From Burkholderia sp. (GTDB lineage Bacteria; Pseudomonadota; Gammaproteobacteria; Burkholderiales; Burkholderiaceae), in contig CP144361.1 of the NCBI GenBank assembly GCA_040954445.1, positions 1,488,001 through 1,552,000 on the forward strand: DNA of 64,000 bases, read 5' to 3'. The notes below the pieces were generated by a model. That model searched no databases. It was not told the DNA's origin and saw only the letters and a program-made list of their open reading frames with translations. Both the position numbers and the translations under genes were made by a program. Shown in pieces: positions 1-9,379 of this stretch (position 1 is the stretch's first letter; each line of letters begins with the position of its first letter).

Positions 1-833
1 CACGCCGCACCGGGCATATCCGCTGGCCAATGAGCGGCACCCTCGCGTGGCGGAATCGAAGGAATAGCACTGCGTGCAGCAATGGCCCCATGGCATGGCT
101 TGGTGTCGTAGGCACCGTCACCACCGATGACATCGATTTGTTCTGCGCGTGGAATCTGGTCGAGCAACTTGGCCAGAGCGTCACCGTCAGCCACATTCTG
201 ATTCGTCATTAGCGCGGCATGCACTTGACCTGTATTCGCGTTGAGCGCGAGATGGACTTTACGCCACGTGCGCCGCTTCGAGTAGCCGTGCTGGCGCACC
301 TTCCATTCACCTTCTCCATAGACCTTCAGACCGGTGCTGTCGACAACCAGATGGATCGATTCATTATCACGAAGGATCGGCAGTTCGACATCAAGCGTTT
401 TTTCCCGGCGACAGAGCGTGGTGTAATTCGGCACCGGCAAGCTCGGGAAGGCCAGATCGCACAGACTGTGGGTGAAACCTTGCAGGACGCGCGCCGTCAG
501 TCGATAGACGGTTTTCACGCCAAGTAATGCCTGAATTAGCGCATCGCCGTATAAACACGGTCGACCACGTGTAGGTATGGCTTCGTGCATTCTGGCAAGG
601 ACAGCTTCATTTATCCATATCGTCACGTTTTCCAGGTTGATCAGGCCTGCATTATAGGCCGCCCAATTCCTGACACGGTAGCGTGCCTTCGGCTCACCTG
701 TCTTGTGTATGTCCTTACGCATTTTCTTGGAAGAAATTAGGCAGTTACTCTGGAATCTGAATTGATAGGGGGTGGCCCCGCGATCCTTGCGCGTAAACGT
801 CAATGGATCTCGCTCGATTTATGCAACAACGCC
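1..833 (-). mobile_element. IS903-group element, cut by window edge, decayed
   Basis: Minus-strand copy of the window's dominant IS5-family (IS903 group) element. Its transposase-start end is at 833, where the inverted repeat TCGATTTATGCAACAACGCC is intact. The other end lies outside the window. The transposase would start near 722, but no long minus-strand frame survives, so this copy is dead. The downstream MurB stop codon lies two bases beyond the repeat. Confidence 0.9.
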
Positions 834-834
834 A

Positions 835-1710
835 CTACAAGATACGCTGTTCGACTTCCACCTCGATATCGAAGTTTTTCCATATCTCGTTCTGCATGAA
901 GTCAATCAACTGGCAAATGTCGGTCGCGCGTCCAGGATACCGAACAACGATGAATCCGGCGTGTTTTGGGGAGATCCGTGCCGTGCCAATAGTGCGCCCT
1001 TTGTGCCCGAGTGCCTCGATCATTTCACCAATTTTTACCCCTTGTGACGGTCGTTTGAACACGCTCCCAGCGTTCGGTTCCGAGCTGGGGAATCGTTCTC
1101 TCCTGAGCGAGAGATTCTTCAGGCGCCGGATACGTAGCGCGTGCGGATCGCCATCATGTAGTCGGAAGTACGCGCCGAGTATTACGTACGCACCGTTCTG
1201 GAAGCCGGACGAGCGGTATCCCCATTCGCACTCAGACTGATCCAGTTCGCTCACCTGCCGGGTGTGCATCGTATAAACTCGCACCGCTTGAACAACGCTG
1301 GCAATTTCAGCACCGAATGCCCCTGCGTTCATCACTATGCCTCCTCCGACTGAGCCCGGAATATTTCCTAAAACCTCGAATCCGGCCAGTCCGAAGCGCT
1401 CGCATGCTAACCCAACCCTGCGAAGGCTGGCACCGGCATCAGCATACACAACATGTTCACCAAGCCGCGTGACGTTGCCGAAACGACGACCGAACTTCAT
1501 CACGCGAGGGTAGCGAGCCTGAGCTAAAATCACGTTGCAGCCGTGACCGAGAATCGGAAACGACGCCGCACTGGGCTGCTTGAATATTTCAACGACGTCA
1601 TCCGCGGAGCGCGGTAACAGCAGTTCTTCACAGGTCGAAGCAAGCCGATACGAGTTTGCGTACTCAAGATTTACTTCCCGCAAGATTTTTAGATTGTCCA
1701 TGGCGGTCAT
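835..1710 (-). CDS. murB: UDP-N-acetylenolpyruvoylglucosamine reductase (MurB), short type
   Basis: Cytoplasmic FAD/NADPH enzyme that reduces UDP-GlcNAc-enolpyruvate to UDP-MurNAc in peptidoglycan synthesis. The protein is about 291 residues from the ATG at 1710; a TTG at 1734 and an ATG at 1701 are alternatives. Visible motifs are the FAD-binding GHGCNVI, AGASLRRV, the glycine-rich FEVLGNIPGSVGGG followed by MNAGAFG, the catalytic-serine segment AGSVFKRP, and AGFIV near the C-terminus. The length and lack of insertions fit the shorter MurB class rather than the roughly 345-residue enzyme I expect in Burkholderia, so it may be a second or acquired murB. The gene is boxed in by IS copies on both sides, with no obvious Shine-Dalgarno and no neighbouring cell-wall genes. 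Its own stop codon is retained at 835-837. Confidence 0.85.
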   Translation of the reverse strand: MTAMDNLKILREVNLEYANSYRLASTCEELLLPRSADDVVEIFKQPSAASFPILGHGCNVILAQARYPRVMKFGRRFGNVTRLGEHVVYADAGASLRRVGLACERFGLAGFEVLGNIPGSVGGGIVMNAGAFGAEIASVVQAVRVYTMHTRQVSELDQSECEWGYRSSGFQNGAYVILGAYFRLHDGDPHALRIRRLKNLSLRRERFPSSEPNAGSVFKRPSQGVKIGEMIEALGHKGRTIGTARISPKHAGFIVVRYPGRATDICQLIDFMQNEIWKNFDIEVEVEQRIL

Positions 1711-1811
1711 TTTTGTTCGGCAAAGAAGGTCCAAGCGCTAGCGTACGGAGCACGGATCGGACGAAAACTGAGACAGCATCTTTCGGCGTTTGTACAATTG
1801 GTACGCCATGG
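1711..1811. other. murB upstream segment
   Basis: About 100 bp between the murB start and the first solo IS end. I see no convincing promoter. Any native promoter has probably been displaced by the IS insertions at 1812 and 1842. Confidence 0.4.
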
Positions 1812-1841
1812 GGCGTTGTTGCATAAATCGAAAATCTACGC
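1812..1841. repeat. Solo IS903-group terminal repeat
   Basis: An isolated GGCGTTGTTGCATAAATCGA followed by about 10 bp of other sequence, abutting the terminal repeat of the next copy at 1842. It is a relic of another insertion at the same spot. Confidence 0.8.
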
Positions 1842-2952
1842 GGCGTTGTTGCATAAATCGAGTGTGAGCACGCAATAGCATCGATGGGATAATTGCAGGC
1901 GATACGAACGGATTGCGGACGAGCGAGGTCCGCCATACGGTTGATGACGCCGACGCGAACGGAGACCTCGGTTGCCTGCGAGTCGATGTGACGCGCCCAG
2001 AGACAGTTGCCGGTGAGGGTCTTGAACCGATACATCGCATTCTCGGCAAGCGATCGCCGGTGGTAGCCACTGTGTTGCTTCCATTCTCGATGACCGTCAC
2101 GGGCAATTGCATCAATCGCGCCATTACGCCACACCGCACCGGGCATATCCGCTGGCCAATGAACGGCACCCTCGCGTGGCGGAATCGAAGGAATAACACT
2201 GCGTGCAGCAATGGCCGCATGGCATGGCTTGGTGTCGTAGGCACCGTCACCGCCGATAACATCGATTTGTTCTTCGCGTGGAATCTGGTCGAGCAACTTG
2301 GCCAGAGCGTCACCGTCAGCCACATTCTGATGCGTCATTAGCGCAGCATGCACTTGATCCGTATTCGCGTTGAGCGCGAGATGGACTTTACGCCACGTGC
2401 CTCGCTTCGAGTAGCTGTGCTGGCGAACCTTCTATTCACCTTCGCCATAGACCTTCAGACCGGTGCTGTCGACAACCAGATGGATCGGTTCATTGTCACG
2501 AAGTCGACATCAAGCGTTTTTGCCCGGCGACAGAGCGTGGTGTAATTCGGCACCGGCAAGATCGGGAAGGCCAGATCGCGCAGACTTTGGGTGAAACCTT
2601 GCAGGGCGCGCAACGTCAGTCGATAGACGGTCTTCACGCCAAGTAATGCCTGAATCAGCGTATCGCCGTACAGACGCGTGCGACCACGTGTGGGTATGGC
2701 ATCGGGTATTCTGGCAAGGACGGCTTCATCTATCCATATTGTTACGTTCCCCCGGTTGATCAGGCTTGCATTATAGGCCGCCCAATTTCTGACATGGTAG
2801 CGTGCCTTCGGCTCACCTGTCTTGTGTATGTCCTTGCGCATTTTCTTGGAAAAATTAGGCAGATTACTCTGGCATTTGACTTGATAGGGGGCTGGCCGGC
2901 GAGTGTTGCGCGTAAACGTCAACGGATCTCGCTCGATTTATGCAAAAACGCG
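1842..2952 (-). mobile_element. IS903-group element with internal deletion
   Basis: Minus-strand copy with both ends. The right end is degenerate (GCAAAAACG instead of GCAACAACG). The transposase starts at 2841 with MRKDIHKTGEPKARYHVRN but loses frame near 2503, where about 10 bp found in other copies are missing. The rest continues in another frame to 1664, overlapping murB. The 9-bp flanks do not match. Sequence near the start end (GGCCGGCGAGTGTTGCG) places it in a diverged subfamily shared with the copies ending at 30351, 33293 and 44235. Confidence 0.9.
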
Positions 2953-3272
2953 CCTTCGAGCTCCTCCAGCCGCGAGGAGTTGGTGCGTCTTGGCGCGCAT
3001 GCCAGTGATGGCGGGGCAATGCGCCCCTCGCCTTTAGCCACGCCGACCAGCATCGAAACATCCAGACCCAGCTCGGTGAATACCTGACGCACGACTTCCA
3101 CCTGCCCTTTCCGCCCTCGATGCCACCGGTCGCGTCGGTCTAAATCGTCTCTGAAGCTTGCTCGACTATCTTCTCGTAGAGGCGCGTAAGCAAATGGGCG
3201 CATCGCCGCGTAGTCGTGGTCTCCGAGCGTGATCCTAATGATATTGTAACGGCGATATTCGCTTGACTGCAT
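2953..3272 (-). pseudogene. uvrC: uvrC remnant (excinuclease ABC subunit C)
   Basis: Degraded internal piece of UvrC, the nuclease subunit of nucleotide excision repair. Reading minus from 3272, the stretches [48 protein letters not shown] and SSRLEELEG are recognisable and lie in the order found in UvrC (end of the RNase H-like endonuclease half to the start of the (HhH)2 region). Segments between them are out of frame or missing. The N-terminal UvrC regions are absent: a MITE half follows at 3275, and the IS end at 2952 cuts the C-terminal helix-hairpin-helix part. It cannot encode a functional protein. Confidence 0.85.
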
Positions 3273-3274
3273 TT

Positions 3275-3332
3275 TATTGATCCGCAATTCGTGATTTTGA
3301 AATTTTAAAATTGTCCCTCATGTGAGGGGCAT
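3275..3332. repeat. MITE/IS630-type half element
   Basis: Starts TATTGATCCGCAATTCGTGA and runs through TTGAAATTTTAAAATTGTCCCTCATG, matching one arm of the palindromic MITEs. The second arm is missing because an IS903-group fragment is joined directly. Confidence 0.75.
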
Positions 3333-3783
3333 AGTTTCAGGCGATACGAACGGATTGCGGACGAGCAAGGTCCGCCATACGGTTGATGACTCCGACACAA
3401 ACGGAGACCTCGGTCGCCTGCGAGGCGATGTGACGCGCCCAGAGACAGTTGCCGGTGAGGGTCTTGAACCGATACATCGCATTCTCGGCAAGCGATCGCC
3501 GATGCTAGCCACTGTCTTGCTTCCATTCTCGACGACCGTCACTAGCAATAGCATCAACCGCGCCATTACGCCACACCGTACAGGGCGTATCCACTGGCCA
3601 ATGCACCGCACCTTCGCGTGGCGGAATTGAAAGAACAGCACCGCGTGCAGCAATGGCCGAATGGCATGGCTTGGTGTTGTAGGCACTGTCGTCGCCAATG
3701 AGATCGATTTGTTCGTCGCGTGGCATCTGGTCGAGCAACTTAGCCAGAGCGTCACCGTCAGCCATATTGTGATGCGTCATCAT
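3333..3783 (-). mobile_element. IS903-group 3' fragment
   Basis: Minus-oriented piece covering the C-terminal part of the transposase (CGATACGAACGGATTGCGG onward). It has no terminal repeat and is diverged from the main copies. It is joined tail-to-head to the plus-strand copy at 3784. Confidence 0.85.
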
Positions 3784-4834
3784 CAAGTCAGATTCCAGAG
3801 TAACTGCCTAATTTTTCCAAGAAAATGCGCAAGGACATACACAAGACAGGTGAGCCGAAGGCACGCTACCGTGTCAGGAATTGGGCGGCCTATAATGAAG
3901 GCCTGATCAACCGGGGGAACGTAACAATATGGATAGATGAAGCCGTCCTTGCCAGAATACCCGATGCCATACCCACACGTGGTCGCCCGTGTCTATACGG
4001 CGATACGCTGATTCAGGCATTACTTGGCGTGAAGACCGTCTATCGACTAACGTTGCGCGCCCTGCAAGGTTTCACCCAAAGTCTGCGCGATTTGGCCTTC
4101 CCGAGCTTGCCGGTGCCGAATTACACCACGCTCTGTCTCCGGGCAAAAATGCTTGATATCGAACTGCCGATCCTTCGTGACAATGAACCGATCCATCTGG
4201 TTGTCGACAGCACCGGTCTGAAGGTCTATGGAGAAGGTGAATGGAAGGTGCGCCAGCACGGCTACTCGAAGCGGCGCACGTGGCGTAAAGTCCATCTCGC
4301 GCTCAACGCGAATACAGGTCAAGTGCATGCCGCGCTAATGACGAATCAGAATGTGGCTGACGGTGACGCTCTGGCCAAGTTGCTCGACCAGATTCCACGC
4401 GAAGAACAAATTGATGTCATCGGCGGTGACGGTGCCTACGACACGAAGCCATGCCATGCGGCCATTGCTACACGCAGTGCTATTCCTTCGATTCCGCCAC
4501 GCGAGGGTGCCGCTCATTGGCTAGCGGATATGCCCTGTGCGGCGTGGCGTAATGGCGCGGTTGATGCAATTGCCCGTGACGGTCGTCGAGAATGGAAGCA
4601 ACACAGTGGCTACCACCGGCGATCGCTTGCCGAGAATGCGATGTATCGGTTCAAAACCCTCACCGGCCACTGTCTCTGGGCGCGTCACATCGCCGCGCAG
4701 GCGACCCAGGTCGCCGTTCGCGTCGGCGTCATCAACCGCATGGCGGACCTCGCTCGTCCGTAATCCGTTCGTATCGCCTGAAATTATGCCCGTCGATGCC
4801 ATTGCTTCCTCATGCTCGATTTATGCAATAACAC
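3784..4834 (+). mobile_element. IS903-group element lacking its left end
   Basis: Plus copy that begins inside the 5' leader (TCAAGTCAGATTCCAGAG), so the left inverted repeat is lost. The right end is degenerate (TTATGCAATAACACC). It carries a nearly complete transposase but cannot transpose on its own without the left repeat. Confidence 0.9.
3825..4763 (+). CDS. IS903-group transposase, C-terminus short by 6 residues
   Basis: DDE transposase of 312 residues, identical in layout to the 318-residue form. The catalytic Asp in HLVVDSTGLKV, the second Asp in VIGGDGAYDT, and the Y-(2)-R-(3)-E-(6)-K signature in [16 protein letters not shown] are all present. A stop (TAA for CAA) after MADLARP removes the last six residues (QSVRIA). 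It may still be catalytically competent in trans, but its own element lacks a left end. Confidence 0.85.
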   Translation: MRKDIHKTGEPKARYRVRNWAAYNEGLINRGNVTIWIDEAVLARIPDAIPTRGRPCLYGDTLIQALLGVKTVYRLTLRALQGFTQSLRDLAFPSLPVPNYTTLCLRAKMLDIELPILRDNEPIHLVVDSTGLKVYGEGEWKVRQHGYSKRRTWRKVHLALNANTGQVHAALMTNQNVADGDALAKLLDQIPREEQIDVIGGDGAYDTKPCHAAIATRSAIPSIPPREGAAHWLADMPCAAWRNGAVDAIARDGRREWKQHSGYHRRSLAENAMYRFKTLTGHCLWARHIAAQATQVAVRVGVINRMADLARP

Positions 4835-5114
4835 CTCAATGATTGGCACTTCTCCCTTGGACTGCCATTGCTTCGATGTCAAACCTTATTAATTACGAAT
4901 TGTGGATCAATAAAAAATTACCGAGAAAGTCACCCTCCCCTCACGGGGGAATTTAAACTGGCCTATTACATTGTTTTCAAGGTGTAATTTTTTATGACTT
5001 TATTCTTTTAAAGATTGAGGTCTTCGAAAAACTCAGGCCGATTCAGCCGTCGTTCCCGAAGAGTGCATCAGCCTAGCTTGGTGACGCCGGCTACAACGCT
5101 GGTTTGCAATCGAA
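4835..5114. other. Gene-free segment with an IS630-type end
   Basis: No gene is visible. It contains an IS630/MITE end (TACGAATTGTGGATCAATAA near 4892-4912) and, at about 5016-5040, the motif AAAGATTGAGGTCT, which recurs near 15178. The 3' part directly precedes the target site of the IS at 5124 and is probably the original promoter side of the OsmC-like gene at 6268. Confidence 0.5.
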
Positions 5115-6253
5115 TCAGCAAACGGTGTTGTTGCATAAATCGAGCGAGATCCGTTGACGTTTACGCGCAACGGTCGCGGGGCCAGCTTCCTATCAAGTCA
5201 GATTCCAGAGTAACTGCCTAATTTTTGCCAAGAAAATGCGCAAGGACATACACAAGAAAGGTGAGCCGAAGGCACGCTGCCGTGTCAGGAATTGGGCGGC
5301 CTATAATGCAAGCCTGATCAACTTAGGGAATGTAACAATATGGATAGATGAAGCCGTCTTTTCCAGAATACCCGATGCCATACCCACACGTGGCCGCCCG
5401 TGTCTATACGGCGATACGCTGATTCAGGCATTACTTGGCGTGAAGACCGTCTATCGACTGACGTTGCGCGCCCTGCAAGGTTTCACCCAAAGTCTGCGCG
5501 ATCTGGCCTTCCAGAGCTTTCCGGTACCGAATTACACCACGCTCTGTCGCCGGGCAAAAACGCTTGATGTCGAACTGCCGATCCTTCGTGACAATGAACC
5601 GATCTATCTGGTTGTCGACAGCACCGGTCTGAAGGTCTATAGAGAAAGTGAATGGAAGGTGCGCCAGCACGGCTACTCGATGCGGCGCACGTGGAGTAAA
5701 GTCCATCTCGTGCTCAACGCGAATACGGGTCAAGTGCATGCCGCGCTAATGACCAATCAGAATGTGGCTGACGGTGACGCTCTAGCCAAGTTGCTCGACC
5801 CGATTCCACGCGAAGAACAAATCGATGTCATCGGCGGTGATGGTGCCTATGACACCAAGCCATGCCATGCGGCCATTGCTGCACGCAGCGCTATTCCTTC
5901 GATTCCGCCACGCGAGGGTGCCGTTCATTGGCCAGCGGACATGCCCTGTGCGGCGTGGCGTAATGGCGCGGTTGATGTAATTGCCCGTGACGGTCGTCGA
6001 GAATAGAAGCAAGAAAGTGGCTACCACCGGCGATCGCTTGCCGAGAATGCGATGTATCGGTTCAAGACCCTCACCGGCAACTGTCTCTGGGCGCGTCACA
6101 TCGACTCGCAGGCGACCGAGGTCTCCGTTCGCGTCGGCGTCATCAACCGTATGGCGGACCTCGCTCGTCCGCAATTCGTTCGTATCGCCTGAAATTATCC
6201 CGTCGATACTACCGCGTCTCACACTCGATTTATGTAACAACGCCTCAGCAAAC
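5115..6253 (+). mobile_element. IS903-group element with exact 9-bp target duplication
   Basis: Element proper is 5124-6244 (1121 bp). It is flanked by the exact direct repeat TCAGCAAAC at 5115-5123 and 6245-6253, as expected for the IS903 group. This shows a simple insertion, here 24 bp upstream of the OsmC-like start codon, leaving the ribosome-binding site with the gene but cutting off the upstream promoter region. The left repeat has one change (GGTGTTG for GGCGTTG). Confidence 0.95.
5236..6006 (+). pseudogene. IS903-group transposase, premature stop
   Basis: Reads MRKDIHKKGEPKARCRVRN and stays in frame for 256 codons, then meets TAG where intact copies have TGG (after DGRRE). The catalytic Glu region ([11 protein letters not shown]) lies downstream of the stop and is not translated, so the protein is inactive. 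Confidence 0.9.
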
Positions 6254-6267
6254 GCTGGAGCACACGC

Positions 6268-6702
6268 ATGAAATGCAAAATTAGATGGATGGGCCAGGAG
6301 GGCATGGCGTTCGTCGCCGAGACGGGCAGCGGCCATCTGGTGGCGATGGACGGTGCCCCCGAAGGCGGCGGCCACAACCGCGCCGCCCGCCCGATGGAAA
6401 TGGTGCTGCTCGGCACCGGCGGCTGCACCGCCTACGACGTCATACTGATCCTCAAGAAGAGCCACCAGGAAGTGACGGGTTGCTCGGTGTCGCTGAGGGC
6501 CGGGCGCGCCAGCGAGGATCCCAAAGTGTTCACCAGGATCCACTTTCACTTCACCGTTCAGGGCCGCAACCTAAACTCGGCTACGGTCGAGCGGGCCATC
6601 AACCTTTCGCACGAAAAATACTGCTCGGCCTCGATCATGATCGCCAAGACAGCCGAGCTGACGCATTCGTTTAATATCATCGCGGACGGCATTGTTGCAT
6701 AA
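6268..6702 (+). CDS. OsmC/YhfA-like family protein
   Basis: Protein of 144 residues resembling the YhfA-type branch of the OsmC/Ohr family. Family members are small cytoplasmic proteins, some of them thiol-dependent peroxidases; the substrate of this branch is not established. Visible are the N-terminal strand MKCKIRWMGQ, the central RPMEMVLLGTGGCTAYDVILIL with the conserved cysteine, and the second cysteine in NLSHEKYCSASIMIAK. A GGAG element lies 7-8 nt before the ATG. Two things are odd. An IS sits 24 bp upstream with its target duplication. At the 3' end, the last codons and stop (ATT GTT GCA TAA) match an IS terminal repeat, so the native C-terminus is replaced by a few IS-encoded residues (IVA). 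The core domain is intact and probably functional if expressed. Confidence 0.85.
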   Translation: MKCKIRWMGQEGMAFVAETGSGHLVAMDGAPEGGGHNRAARPMEMVLLGTGGCTAYDVILILKKSHQEVTGCSVSLRAGRASEDPKVFTRIHFHFTVQGRNLNSATVERAINLSHEKYCSASIMIAKTAELTHSFNIIADGIVA

Positions 6703-6914
6703 ATCTATTCATACGAAATTTGTGATCTTGAATTAAGCCGCATAGCGGATCAACATGTATGAAATAGAGAGCGACATACTTGGGTGATTTCTGGAGATGA
6801 CGCAGATGGCTAATAAAGGCTTTCTTGAGATGCCCCTTAGTTCGCACCGGAGCCTGCTTCGTCACGTTCTCTTTCAGATCCGTGTTATTGATCCACAATG
6901 CGTGATCTTTAAAT
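6703..6914 (-). mobile_element. IS630-family 3' fragment
   Basis: Minus-oriented tail of the IS630-type element also present at 23092-24209. Shared landmarks are the segment encoding RENVTKQAP (antisense CTTCGTCACGTTCTC), GAGCGACATACTTGGG, and the end sequence ATTGATCCACAATGCGTGATC. No coding capacity remains. Confidence 0.75.
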
Positions 6915-7760
6915 GGCGTTGTTGCATAAATCGAGTGTGAAGATGGGCGTTGTTGCATAAATCGAGCGAGATCCGTTGACGTTTACGCGCAACGGTCGCG
7001 GGGCCAGCCTCCTATCAAGTCAGATTCCAGAGTAATTGCCTAATTTTTGCCAAGAAAATTCGCAAGGACATACACAAGAAAGGTGAGCCGAAGGCACGCT
7101 ACCGTGTCAGGAATTGGGCGGCCTATAATGAAGGCCTGATCAACCGGGGGAACGTAACAATATAAATAGATGAAGCCGTCCTTGCCAGAATACCCGATGC
7201 CATACCCACACGTGTCGCCCGTGTCTATACGGCGATACGCTGATTCAGGATTACTTGGCGTGAAGACCGTCTATCGACTGACGTTGCGCGCCCTGCAAGG
7301 TTTCACCCAAAGTCTACGCGATCTGGCCTTCCCGAGAGGTTGCCGGTGCCGAATTACACCACGCTCTGTCGCCGGGCAAAACGCTTGCTGTCAAACTGCC
7401 GATCCTTCGTGACAATGAACCGATCCATCTGGTTGTCGACAGCACCGGTCTGAAGGTCTATGGAGAAGGTGAATGGAAGGTGTGCGCCAGCACGGCTACT
7501 CGAAGCGGCGCACGTGGCGTAAAGTCCATTTCGCGCTCAACGCGAATACGGGTCAAGTGCATGCCGCGCTAATGACGAATCAGAATGTGGCTGACGGTGA
7601 CGCTCTGGCCAAGTTGCTCGACCAGATTCCACGCGAAGAACAAATCGATGTCATCGGCGGTGATGGTGCCTACGACACAAAGCCATGCCATGGCGTCCTC
7701 ACGTTCGATTTATGCAACAACGCCCTATTGCGTCTCACACTCGATTTATGCAACAACGCC
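6915..7760 (+). mobile_element. Internally deleted IS903-group copy with stray ends
   Basis: Composite. A 31-bp solo end (6915-6945) is followed by a plus copy from the repeat at 6946 to the end at 7724. An internal deletion joins GCCATGCCAT directly to the last about 35 bp of the element near 7692. A second solo right end follows (7725-7760). The transposase has several frameshifts and a TAA in place of TGG near 7164. It is non-autonomous. Confidence 0.85.
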
Positions 7761-8348
7761 CGCGAAATAGACTTTACGCCACGTGCGCCGCTTCGAGTAG
7801 CCGTGCTGGCGCACCTTCCATTCACCTTCTCCATAGACCTTCAGACCGGTGCTGTCGACAACCAGATGGATCGGTTCATTGTCACGAAGGATCGGCAGTT
7901 TGACATCAAGCGTTTTTCCCCGGCGACAGAGCGTGGTGTAATTCGGCACCGGCAAACTCGGGAAGGCCAGATCGCGCAGACTTTGGGTGAAACCTTGCAG
8001 GGAGCGCAACGTCAGTCGATAGACGGTCTTCACGCCAAGTAATGCCTAAATCAGCGTATCGCCGTATAGACACGGGCGACCACGTGCGGGTATGGCATCG
8101 GGTATTCTGGCAAGGACGGCTTCATCTATCCATATTGTTATGTTCCCCCGGTTGATCAGGCCTGCATTATAGGCCGCCCAATTCCTGACACGGTAGCGTG
8201 TCTTCGGCTTACCTGTCTTGTGTATGTCCTTGCGCATTTTCTTGGCAAAGATAAGCAGTTACTCTGGAATCTGACTTGATAGGAGGCTGGCCCCACAACC
8301 GTTGCGCGTAAACGTCAACGGATCTCGCTCGATTTATGCAACAACGCC
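7761..8348 (-). mobile_element. IS903-group 5' half
   Basis: Minus-oriented piece with the transposase-start end at 8348. The transposase begins at 8237 (MRKDIHKTGKPKTRYRVRN), is stopped at 8046, and continues in the same sense to 7746 as a second frame containing VVDSTGLKV. The C-terminal half is absent. Confidence 0.85.
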
Positions 8349-8565
8349 GCCGAGAGGGCGATGTATCGGTTCAAAACGCCACCGGAAACTGTCTCTGGGC
8401 GTGTCACATCGACGCGCAGGCGACCGAGGTAATGTCCCCGTTTACATCTGCGTAATCAACCGCATGGGGGTCGCGCCTAGCTCGAGTCTACCATCCCTTC
8501 GTATCGCCTGAAATTATGTCCGTCGATGCCATTTCGTCTTCACGCTCAATTTATACAACAATGCC
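8349..8565 (+). mobile_element. IS903-group degenerate 3' tail
   Basis: Plus-oriented, heavily mutated last about 220 bp of the element, ending ATTTATACAACAATGCC two bases from the tatC stop codon. It contains deletions relative to other copies and no usable frame. Confidence 0.8.
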
Positions 8566-8566
8566 C

Positions 8567-9334
8567 CTACGATTCATCGTCGGCAGCAGGCTTGTTGCCG
8601 ACGAAGATTCGCGCCGCCAGCCGACCGATCTCGTAGAGCACCACCAGCGGCAGGGCCAGAATCAACTGCGAGAACACGTCGGGCGGCGTCACCACGGCCG
8701 ACACTACGACGGCACCGACGATTACGTAGGGCCGGATCTCTTTGAGCTTCTTGAGCGGCAGCACGCCCATGCGGACTAGCAACACCACCACCACCGGCAC
8801 TTCAAAGGTGACCCCGAAAGCGAGGAACATCCCGAGCACGAAGCTCACGTAGTTGTTGATGTCGGTGGACATCTCAGTGCCGAGCGGGGCGTTGTAGTGC
8901 GCCATCACGCGAAAAAAAATCGGGAAAACCACAAAGTAGGCGAAGGCCATGCCGCACAAAAAAAGGAAGTAGCTGCTGCTCACCAGTGGCATCACCAGCC
9001 GCTTCTCATGCTGGTAGAGGCCTGGTGCCACAAAGGCCCAGATCTCGTAGAGCACGATGGGCAGCGCGATCACCAGCGCCACTAGCATCGTGACCTTCAT
9101 CGGCACGAAGAACGCACCAGTTACGTCAGTGACGATCATCTTGCCGTCCTTGGGCAAGTTCTGCAGCAGCGGTCGCGCCAGCAGCCGGAAGATGTCGGGC
9201 GTCCAGTACACTACCCCGAAGAACACCACGAGCACGACCGTGCCAGCCCGCACCAAGCGGGTACGCAGTTCGACGAGATGGGAGATGAAAGTTACTTCCC
9301 GGGCTTCTTCTTGGTTGTGCTGGGGGTCGCTCAC
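8567..9334 (-). CDS. tatC: Sec-independent protein translocase TatC
   Basis: Inner-membrane core of the twin-arginine translocase, which binds RR signal peptides and recruits TatA. The N-terminal amphipathic region carries FISHLVELRTRLVRA (TatC signature with the conserved Glu). Six hydrophobic segments follow, with the conserved FVAPGLYQHEK and the GVTFEVPVVV stretch. The GTG at 9334 gives the family-typical start (SDPQHNQEEAREV), about 255 residues. An in-frame ATG at 9370 would add 12 residues. Immediately upstream is only the 3' remnant of tatB; tatA is absent, so the tatABC operon was deleted through an IS. Without TatA/TatB encoded elsewhere, the protein would lack its partners. The C-terminus (ADDES) is intact, with an IS tail two bases beyond. 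Confidence 0.93.
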   Translation of the reverse strand: MSDPQHNQEEAREVTFISHLVELRTRLVRAGTVVLVVFFGVVYWTPDIFRLLARPLLQNLPKDGKMIVTDVTGAFFVPMKVTMLVALVIALPIVLYEIWAFVAPGLYQHEKRLVMPLVSSSYFLFLCGMAFAYFVVFPIFFRVMAHYNAPLGTEMSTDINNYVSFVLGMFLAFGVTFEVPVVVVLLVRMGVLPLKKLKEIRPYVIVGAVVVSAVVTPPDVFSQLILALPLVVLYEIGRLAARIFVGNKPAADDES

Positions 9335-9379
9335 ATCGGCCCTCGATGGATGTGATGCGCGTGCGATCATCGTGCGCGG

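Noticed and set aside
64..722. Possible regulatory gene at the window start
   Set aside because: All apparent plus-strand frames are complements of a decayed minus-strand transposase.
1664..2353. 230-codon frame overlapping murB
   Set aside because: It is the transposase C-terminus reading through the IS end into the wrong frame of murB; no family match after the IS end.
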